The notes below the pieces were generated by a model. The model was not told where the DNA came from. It ran no database searches and saw nothing but the letters and a program-made list of their open reading frames with translations. DNA of 45,753 nucleotides from an uncultured Clostridia bacterium (GTDB lineage Bacteria > Bacillota > Clostridia > Christensenellales > UBA1242). The translations under genes were made by a program, and so were the position numbers. The stretch spans positions 1 through 45,753 of the forward strand of contig CANQKH010000013.1 of NCBI GenBank assembly GCA_947624415.1, in the 5' to 3' direction. Below are positions 41,401 to 45,753 of the stretch, one piece after another. Positions within the stretch are counted from its first letter, which is position 1; the number at the start of each line of letters is the position of its first letter.

Positions 41401-42073
41401 TATTGATATTGCAAATCCTGAAATAGCGAAATTAAAGAAAAATATAAGTTCTTTGGGTTATGTTAATGTAAATGCTATTGAAGATTGCAGTGCATTACTT
41501 GATAGATACAATGACTTAAATGGACAAGCACAGGATCTTGAAAAAGCAGAAGATGACTTGAATAAAATTATAAAAGATTTATCAAATATAATGATTGAGA
41601 AATTTAATAATGAACTAGCAAAAATCAATGAGAGTTTTAAAATAACATTTAGTGAATTATTTGGTGGTGGAACGGCAAGACTTGAACTTTCTGATGAAAC
41701 AAACCCTCTAGAATCGGGTGTAGAAATAATTTGTCATCCACCAGGCAAAAAAATTCAAAATATGACATTACTTTCTGGTGGAGAGAAGTCATTGACTGCT
41801 ATGGCGGTTATATTTGCTATATTGAGAATAAAGCCTCTTCCATTCTGTTTATTTGATGAAGTTGAAGCTGCTCTTGACGACACAAATGTTGAAATTGTAG
41901 ACAAATATCTAAAAAAACTTTCAAGTGAAACCCAATTTATACTTATTACCCATAAAAAGCCTACAATGGAATATGCAAATGCTCTTTTTGGTGTAACAAT
42001 GGAAGAAAAGGGTGTTTCAAAAATCGTATCAGTATTATTATCAGATGCTATTAAGCACGCTCAGGAGGCATAA
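38489..42073 (+). CDS. smc: chromosome segregation ATPase SMC
   Basis: 1194 residues, full length. Forms the condensin ring with ScpA/ScpB and organises the chromosome. Walker A GPNGCGKSN at 31-39; R-loop/Q-loop region WVLGEQSAK; coiled-coil arms about 170-500 and 680-1020; hinge about 515-660 (KIIGVVASLIKVPEKFETAI onward, with VSTMKRRG and GSLTGG); signature LLSGGEKS around 1094-1101; Walker B CLFDEVEAALDD with D1123-E1124. Starts inside the rnc stop (ATGA) and is followed by ftsY after a single-base step, the common rnc-smc-ftsY order. Confidence 0.97.
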   Translation: MIFKKIEMVGFKSFADRTIIEFNDNFTAIVGPNGCGKSNVSDAIRWVLGEQSAKMLRGNNMQDVIFNGTEKRKSLSYCEVTLTFDNTTRFFDFDYDELAVTRKLYRSGESEYLINKNTCHLRDIKNLLFNRGLGKNGYSVISQGKVTELVDSKPEDRRAMFEDAAGISKYKNDKEEAQRKLERTNDNLTRLRDIIAEIDRQMGPLKRQAENAKKYLEYKDKLKDLEINAYIYQYENASTVKNAINLKLDAINRQLNLRNDDLNAANNAYDKAMFELDNFDKTLASLNEKILDLTVGLEKQESETKIARERINFTLKENDRLNFDNTNCEKAIETGGEEKKKKESELVNLKANLQALENSFDELSESYLKLAKELTLSESEAGESQQKVIETLGSLSDIKSSVSRLNAEKELLSNNLKNLEEDIDNLSTRKHENENFFMDTQNQLNKKESELSQIKAKIEDLTSKNYIQERKIHDVNNEKANIVTQITVYENRKKLLTELQNEYDGYTFAVKKLLKESDRNPNIKNKIIGVVASLIKVPEKFETAIEVALGGALQNIVTYDEEGAKFLIKFLKDNSFGRATFLPVSTMKRRGLDKKLLSGHPGCYGLASELVDFDNQIASVVSNLLGATVIVENLDYAVQLARATKYSFRIVTLEGDVISNQGSLTGGSKKAESSNLMGREREIETLGKDILKLEERLKAIEKEILEYNNSLATQKTALGNLTEQRNSLEILIASQREKYEKYKASIEEAVDNINVTQMEANTVRNKIKLIDEDLSRSEKIESALSGNKEDADLIIREKKEQYERLRQRRDEINNNILSVKVEIAEAKTKIDSIEDDIRRIETEIGRQQSIAASTLEQIKKNEEFIASSEQMIKEKLASAPTSAKKTELEQYSQKKQQTESEKYVLSNKIKELDGQRTMLTNEISGIKDKKYAEEMNLSRVDTELEQMQERIYEEYSLTYSTCLEFRRADFNIDIANPEIAKLKKNISSLGYVNVNAIEDCSALLDRYNDLNGQAQDLEKAEDDLNKIIKDLSNIMIEKFNNELAKINESFKITFSELFGGGTARLELSDETNPLESGVEIICHPPGKKIQNMTLLSGGEKSLTAMAVIFAILRIKPLPFCLFDEVEAALDDTNVEIVDKYLKKLSSETQFILITHKKPTMEYANALFGVTMEEKGVSKIVSVLLSDAIKHAQEA

Positions 42074-42970
42074 ATGGGACTTTTTAAAAAAATAGGTAAT
42101 GCTCTAAGAAAAACAAGAGAGGCATTTGCAAGAAAACTTGATTCGCTTTTAAGCCATGGCGAATTAAATGATGATTTTTATGATGATTTAATTGATATTT
42201 TAATTTCTTGTGATATTGGTGTTAACACCAGCATGGAAATTGTAGATAATTTACGAATTAGGGCAAGAAAAAACAAATTAAGAAATGCTGAAGATGTAAG
42301 AAATGAATTAAAATCAATAATAAAAGAGGATTTTTCGGCACTAGAAGAAATTGAGATAAAATATCCTGCAATTATAACTATTGTGGGTGTTAATGGCGTG
42401 GGTAAGACTACGACGTTAGGCAAATTGGCAAAATATTTCAAGAGAGAGAAAAAAGAAGTAACATTAGTTGCCGGAGATACGTTTAGGGCTGCGGCATCCA
42501 ATCAATTAAATGAATGGGCAGAACGCACAAGAACAAGAATAATCAAGCATAGTGAGGGTGCGGATGCAGCAGCAGTTGTTTATGATGGCATTTCAAGTGC
42601 GAAAGCAAGAGGAACAGATGTTTTGCTTGTTGATACGGCAGGAAGACTTCATACTAAAACAAACTTAATGGAAGAATTAAAGAAAATAGATAAAGTAATT
42701 AATAGGGAATATCCTGAAGCAAATAAATATACTTTTATAGTGCTTGATGCAACAACAGGTCAAAATGCTTTAAATCAAATTAGCGCCTTTAACGAATTTG
42801 TTAATATAGATGGAATAGTTTTAACAAAATTAGACGGAACTGCAAAGGGAGGGGTTGTTATTGCAATAGAAAAAGAGTATCATCTACCAGTAACCTTTGT
42901 AGGTGTTGGAGAAGGCGAAGATGATTTAGAGAAATTCGATTATAACGAATTTATTGATAATTTATTTTAA
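42074..42970 (+). CDS. ftsY: signal recognition particle receptor FtsY
   Basis: 298 residues, the short form without a long acidic N-terminus. GTPase that receives SRP-ribosome complexes at the membrane. Helical N domain (1-90), then the G domain: GVNGVGKTT at 105-113, DTFRAAA at 135-141, DTAGR at 187-191, TKLDG at 251-255, and the closing VGVGEGEDDLEKFD. All GTPase motifs are intact. GGAGG lies in the smc end; the genes are one operon. Confidence 0.96.
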   Translation: MGLFKKIGNALRKTREAFARKLDSLLSHGELNDDFYDDLIDILISCDIGVNTSMEIVDNLRIRARKNKLRNAEDVRNELKSIIKEDFSALEEIEIKYPAIITIVGVNGVGKTTTLGKLAKYFKREKKEVTLVAGDTFRAAASNQLNEWAERTRTRIIKHSEGADAAAVVYDGISSAKARGTDVLLVDTAGRLHTKTNLMEELKKIDKVINREYPEANKYTFIVLDATTGQNALNQISAFNEFVNIDGIVLTKLDGTAKGGVVIAIEKEYHLPVTFVGVGEGEDDLEKFDYNEFIDNLF

Positions 42971-42996
42971 ATCTTATTAGTTAAAAGGAGGAAAAT

Positions 42997-43269
42997 ATGG
43001 ACGAAGAAGATTTTGAAGAAATTAATTACACATTTGATACACAACTTTTGTTGGAGGGGAAAAATTTATCAGACGATAAGGTTAGGGAGTATATAACAAA
43101 CAATATTGAAGGTGATTGCCTCTTAGTTGTTGGAGATGATGAACTTTTAAAGTTGCATTTTCATACAAATACACCTTGGAAAGTGTTAGAGTATTGCTCA
43201 ACTTTAGGTGAAATTTATGACGTTGTAGTAGAAAATATGCCTCGTCAAGCAAAAGGACTGAAAGGCTAA
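42997..43269 (+). CDS. stand-alone FakA/YloV-like C-terminal-type domain
   Basis: 90 residues with AAAGGAGGAAAAT before the ATG. The sequence INYTFDTQLLLEGKNLSDDK, then GDCLLVVGDDELLKLHFHTN, TPWKVLEYCSTLGEIYDVVV and ENMPRQ matches the region of FakA (DAK2-fusion YloV) proteins after the kinase domain: Y-x-T-E-F-x-L-x-G, G-D-S-L-V-V-V-x-D-D-x-L-x-K-V-H-x-H-T-N, I-x-N-M-x-x-Q. The kinase part is missing. It may work with DegV/FakB partners or be regulatory. End of the plsX-ftsY block, with a terminator after it. Confidence 0.7.
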   Translation: MDEEDFEEINYTFDTQLLLEGKNLSDDKVREYITNNIEGDCLLVVGDDELLKLHFHTNTPWKVLEYCSTLGEIYDVVVENMPRQAKGLKG

Positions 43270-43308
43270 AAAACAGATTAGTTAATATTTTAAAATTAGC
43301 AAAATAAG

Positions 43309-43340
43309 GAGTTGAGAATTGTATCTCAACTCTTTTTTTT
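43309..43340 (+). terminator. terminator of the plsX-ftsY operon
   Basis: GAGTTGAGA / TCTCAACTC, a 9-bp perfect stem, followed by eight T residues. Strong intrinsic terminator. Confidence 0.95.
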
Positions 43341-43358
43341 GCCACAATATTTTTATTT

Positions 43359-43409
43359 ATAGACAAGCAATTTTTATATAGACAAGCAATTTTTATATAG
43401 ACAAGCAAA
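43359..43409. repeat. 19-bp tandem repeats upstream of the sigK-like gene
   Basis: ATAGACAAGCAATTTTTAT occurs twice exactly and a third time in part (ATAGACAAGCAA), head to tail with period 19. The stretch lies between the terminator and the sigma factor gene, where its promoter must be. Either iterated regulator sites or a simple tandem duplication. Confidence 0.75.
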
Positions 43410-43463
43410 TTTCGACAAAATTCAACATATATATTGCTATCGAGTTATCTCGGAGGGCAGTTT

Positions 43464-44174
43464 ATGATTTATGAAAGTTTCGCGAAATTTATGGGACGAA
43501 TATGTTGTTTCACATCTTTTGTTAGTTCCATTCAAGGGTTTCCTAAACCTTTAACAAAGGAAGAGGAATTAGAATGGATTGAAAAATATGAGAATGGCGA
43601 TAAAGAGGCCAGAGATGTTTTAATAAATCACAATTTAAGACTTGTTGCACATATAGTAAAAAAATATAATAACTCACTTGAAGCAGATGATTTGATTTCT
43701 GTTGGCACAATCGGGCTTATTAAAGCAGTTGACAGTTTTGACTCCAAGAAAGGGGTTCTTTTGTCTACTTATGCTTCAAGATGTATTGAAAATGAGATAC
43801 TTATGCTTATAAGGTCAAATAAAAAACACAAAGATACTATTTCTTTAAATACAATTCTTGCACCTAAAAATGATAGTGATGACTTGGAACTCTCAAACTT
43901 AATTCCTTCAGAAAGTGAAGATGAAGTTTTTTCTCAGGTTGAGACAAATTGCCTTATGCAAGATGTTTTAACGGCGATGAAAAATGATTTGACCGATATG
44001 GAACAAAAAATAATTAAATATAGATATGGGATATGTGGGTATCCATTAAAAACACAAAAAGAAGTGGCAGATATATTTGGTATTTCCAGGTCATACATAT
44101 CACGAATAGAGAATAAAATTTTAAAAATTTTACAAAAAAACGTATCAAAAGACGAAAAAGAAAAAGTAATTTAA
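43464..44174 (+). CDS. sigK: RNA polymerase sporulation sigma factor, SigK-like
   Basis: 236 residues from ATG 43464 (GGAGGG six bases upstream). Directs late mother-cell transcription in spore formers. Seen: a hydrophobic pro-like N-terminus (about 1-25, FAKFMGRICCFTSFVSSIQG) followed by FPKPLTKEEELEWIEKYENG, region 2 (NLRLVAHIVKKY, DDLISVGTIGLIKAVDSFDS, LSTYASRCIENEILM), and region 4 (KTQKEVADIFGISRSYISRI). The gene is not split by an element such as skin. SigE-like is the alternative; the start and F-P-x-P-L motif favour SigK. Confidence 0.85.
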   Translation: MIYESFAKFMGRICCFTSFVSSIQGFPKPLTKEEELEWIEKYENGDKEARDVLINHNLRLVAHIVKKYNNSLEADDLISVGTIGLIKAVDSFDSKKGVLLSTYASRCIENEILMLIRSNKKHKDTISLNTILAPKNDSDDLELSNLIPSESEDEVFSQVETNCLMQDVLTAMKNDLTDMEQKIIKYRYGICGYPLKTQKEVADIFGISRSYISRIENKILKILQKNVSKDEKEKVI

Positions 44175-44192
44175 AAAATTTTTAAATTATTC

Positions 44193-44220
44193 TTGAAATT
44201 AATTTAAATTTGTTTATAAT
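44193..44220 (+). promoter_or_regulatory. promoter of the DAC-domain gene
   Basis: TTGAAA, 16 bases, TATAAT, then a 29-base leader with TTGGAGAG as ribosome-binding site before ATG 44250. Good vegetative-type match. Confidence 0.6.
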
Positions 44221-44249
44221 ATAAAATATAACCTAAAATTTGGAGAGAA

Positions 44250-45617
44250 ATGGAAAAACAATACTTTTATAAATTGGTAGATAAATTAATTTTGCCACTT
44301 TTTACAGGTTCTTATATCGAAGGAGAAGAAAAATCTTCGCCTCGTGATAGCGAAGTCGCTTTTGGAAAGCGAAATTCTCTTTTGATAAAGCCTTCAAAAA
44401 TAGATGAATATAGATTAATACTTAAAAGGGGACAACCTTTTCAAATATTTGAAGTAAATCTTTTAAAATCAGTAATAGCGGAATTAACCAAGATTGCCGA
44501 TAGTCAACTGGGCGATGAAAGTTATTTATCCGTTTTACAGGATAATGCAATAGAAAAATCTATATGTGAATCTATTTGTGATAGTGATACCATTGGAACT
44601 ATGTTTGGAATTATAAACGAACTAGAAAAATGGGCAGCAAGAACATATGAAGGGAAAAAAATTGCTATTGGCATTATAATTAATATGGCTCAGGATATTA
44701 GTGCACAAAATGAGATTTTAAATTATTATGATATAATGAATAATGATTTTTTTGCACTCCTTTCCGATGGAATTTCTTCATATATTGAATTTGATAAAAA
44801 GGGAAATTTGCTTGGCTATGTTCAAATGAATAAGATAAAAAAATTGCCAACAATTTGTCCTTATGAATATGAAAATGTTGCTAGGTATTGCAATGAAAGA
44901 CGTATAGGAATTGTGCTTACCAAAAATGGCGATATTTTAATTTTTAAAAATCGTAATCTTTTATTTTCTAAGAGACTTGGGAGATGGAATATTTATTCAC
45001 ATGAGGAAGTTATTCAATTATTATCATATAGGGGCAATTATTCAATAAAGGATATACGAAGGTCAATTTATTTTACTGCACTTGATACATCATATTCATA
45101 TAATGGTGGATGTATTGTTTATCTTAATAAAGACTCAACAGAAGGTGCTTTAAATCATATAAATGCTCATGATATAGTCGATGAACATTACTTTGAAGTA
45201 AAGAAAGCACAGGTATTAGAAATGGCGGGAAGGTTATACAATTTACAAAGCCTATCATCTGTTGAAGCCGTTTATAACGTTCCATATTCAACCTTTTTAA
45301 AAGAACAAAAATGTTACAAGGCTGAATGTATAAGGAAGATAATTAATGGCAGACCTTTTCATGAATTATCAAGAAAGTTAAGACTAGAATTAGTAAGTAT
45401 GGATGGAGCAGTTGTTATAGATAGTGAAGGTGTAATCATAGCTGTTGGAGCCATCTTAAAAATAGAAGCGGGAAGTGAAGGCGGAGGACGACTTGCTGCC
45501 GCAACAACCCTTTCAAAATATGGAATTGCAATCAAAATATCACAAGATGGTATAATCAAAGCATTCTATCCAGATCGAAAAAATGGAGGGATTAAATCAC
45601 TATTTACTGTTGGTTAA
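44250..45617 (+). CDS. protein with C-terminal atypical diadenylate-cyclase (DAC) domain
   Basis: 455 residues. The N-terminal about 290 residues are a mixed alpha/beta sensor-like region. The C-terminal about 140 residues match the DAC fold that makes c-di-AMP in DisA/CdaA: LELVSMDGAVVIDSEGVIIA (DGA motif D385-G386-A387), a following G-x-I-L strand, then AGSEGGGRLAAATTLSKYGI, where active enzymes have G-T-R-H-R-A-A, and KISQDGIIKAF where they have V-S-E-E. The RHR motif is thus altered. It may synthesise another product, or only bind a nucleotide. No membrane segments. Alone between sigK and rnpB. Confidence 0.7.
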   Translation: MEKQYFYKLVDKLILPLFTGSYIEGEEKSSPRDSEVAFGKRNSLLIKPSKIDEYRLILKRGQPFQIFEVNLLKSVIAELTKIADSQLGDESYLSVLQDNAIEKSICESICDSDTIGTMFGIINELEKWAARTYEGKKIAIGIIINMAQDISAQNEILNYYDIMNNDFFALLSDGISSYIEFDKKGNLLGYVQMNKIKKLPTICPYEYENVARYCNERRIGIVLTKNGDILIFKNRNLLFSKRLGRWNIYSHEEVIQLLSYRGNYSIKDIRRSIYFTALDTSYSYNGGCIVYLNKDSTEGALNHINAHDIVDEHYFEVKKAQVLEMAGRLYNLQSLSSVEAVYNVPYSTFLKEQKCYKAECIRKIINGRPFHELSRKLRLELVSMDGAVVIDSEGVIIAVGAILKIEAGSEGGGRLAAATTLSKYGIAIKISQDGIIKAFYPDRKNGGIKSLFTVG

Positions 45618-45649
45618 TTTTCAGTATGTCCAAAGATTTTAATAATATA

Positions 45650-45678
45650 TTGACATTTTTAGTATTATGTGTTATTAT
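45650..45678 (+). promoter_or_regulatory. promoter of rnpB
   Basis: TTGACA, 17 bases, TATTAT, with transcription expected near 45685, just before the RNase P RNA 5' end. Confidence 0.75.
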
Positions 45679-45684
45679 AATAAT

Positions 45685-45753
45685 AAGTTATGCAGACAAT
45701 CGCATCATTAGATGAGGAAAGTCCGAGCATCAAGAGAACTGGGTGCTGGCTAA
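45685..45753 (+). ncRNA. rnpB: RNase P RNA, 5' part (cut by window end)
   Basis: The segment contains AGACAATCGC and the nearly universal RNase P core GAGGAAAGTCCGAGCATC (P4 / CR-I region). RNase P RNA removes tRNA 5' leaders. Only about the first 65-70 bases are in the window; the exact 5' end is estimated from the promoter. Confidence 0.92.

Noticed and set aside
43359-43409. CRISPR array
   Set aside because: The repeats abut with a 19-bp period and have no unique spacers, and no cas gene is near.

Overview
The window is AT-rich, strongly Shine-Dalgarno-driven DNA from a Bacillota genome of clostridial type. The evidence is a sigK-type sporulation sigma factor, a YlbJ-type sporulation membrane protein, a DUF4364 protein and the gene order plsX-rnc-smc-ftsY. 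It falls into two parts: a prophage (about 1 to 29.6 kb, continuing off the left edge) and host chromosome (about 29.6 kb to the right edge).

Prophage. The late region of a short-tailed (podovirus-like) phage runs rightward almost without gaps. Bases 1-2651 carry small overlapping accessory ORFs (Cys-rich proteins, a coiled-coil protein, an ASCH-like protein) and end in a small sigma-region-4-like/ArpU-like regulator and a terminator. A candidate activator-dependent late promoter (paired ATGTCCCT boxes plus an extended -10) follows. Then come a membrane protein, small and large terminase, portal, scaffold, an N4-gp56-type major capsid protein and a small capsid-associated protein. Next are a structured intergenic RNA element, a head-tail connector, a large tail protein, two tail-fibre proteins and a small fibre-attachment protein. 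The receptor-binding-like protein after these has a C-terminus that looks like a diversity-generating retroelement (DGR) variable region, followed by the hairpin typical of DGR targets. No reverse transcriptase or template repeat is in the window. Membrane/holin-like proteins, a Gln-rich virion-type protein and a 2566-residue giant polyvalent (probably injected) protein close the late operon. A leftward pair of genes (lipoprotein plus membrane protein), with its own promoter, sits at the very end and looks like a lysogenic-conversion module. Tandem 11-bp repeats and an inverted repeat lie between it and the 3' end of a tRNA-Ser(GGA), the likely integration site. Integrase, repressor, replication genes and endolysin are not in view.

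Host chromosome. After tRNA-Ser come a small YjzC-like protein, a DegV fatty-acid-binding protein, a HIT-RNase HI fusion, a convergent DUF4364 gene, an unknown acidic protein and a convergent YlbJ-type gene. Next are pta-ackA (acetate/ATP formation), rpmF and the block plsX-rnc-smc-ftsY (phospholipid synthesis, RNA processing, chromosome condensation, protein targeting). A stand-alone FakA-like domain, a sigK-like sigma factor, a protein with an atypical diadenylate-cyclase domain and the 5' end of RNase P RNA (rnpB) at the right edge complete the window.

Regulatory layout. Convergent pairs share terminators that lie inside coding ends; one is a 28-bp perfect palindrome that encodes the same C-terminal LINVD on both strands. 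Divergent promoters are tightly overlapped. All functional calls rest on reading the translated sequences; no database search was run.
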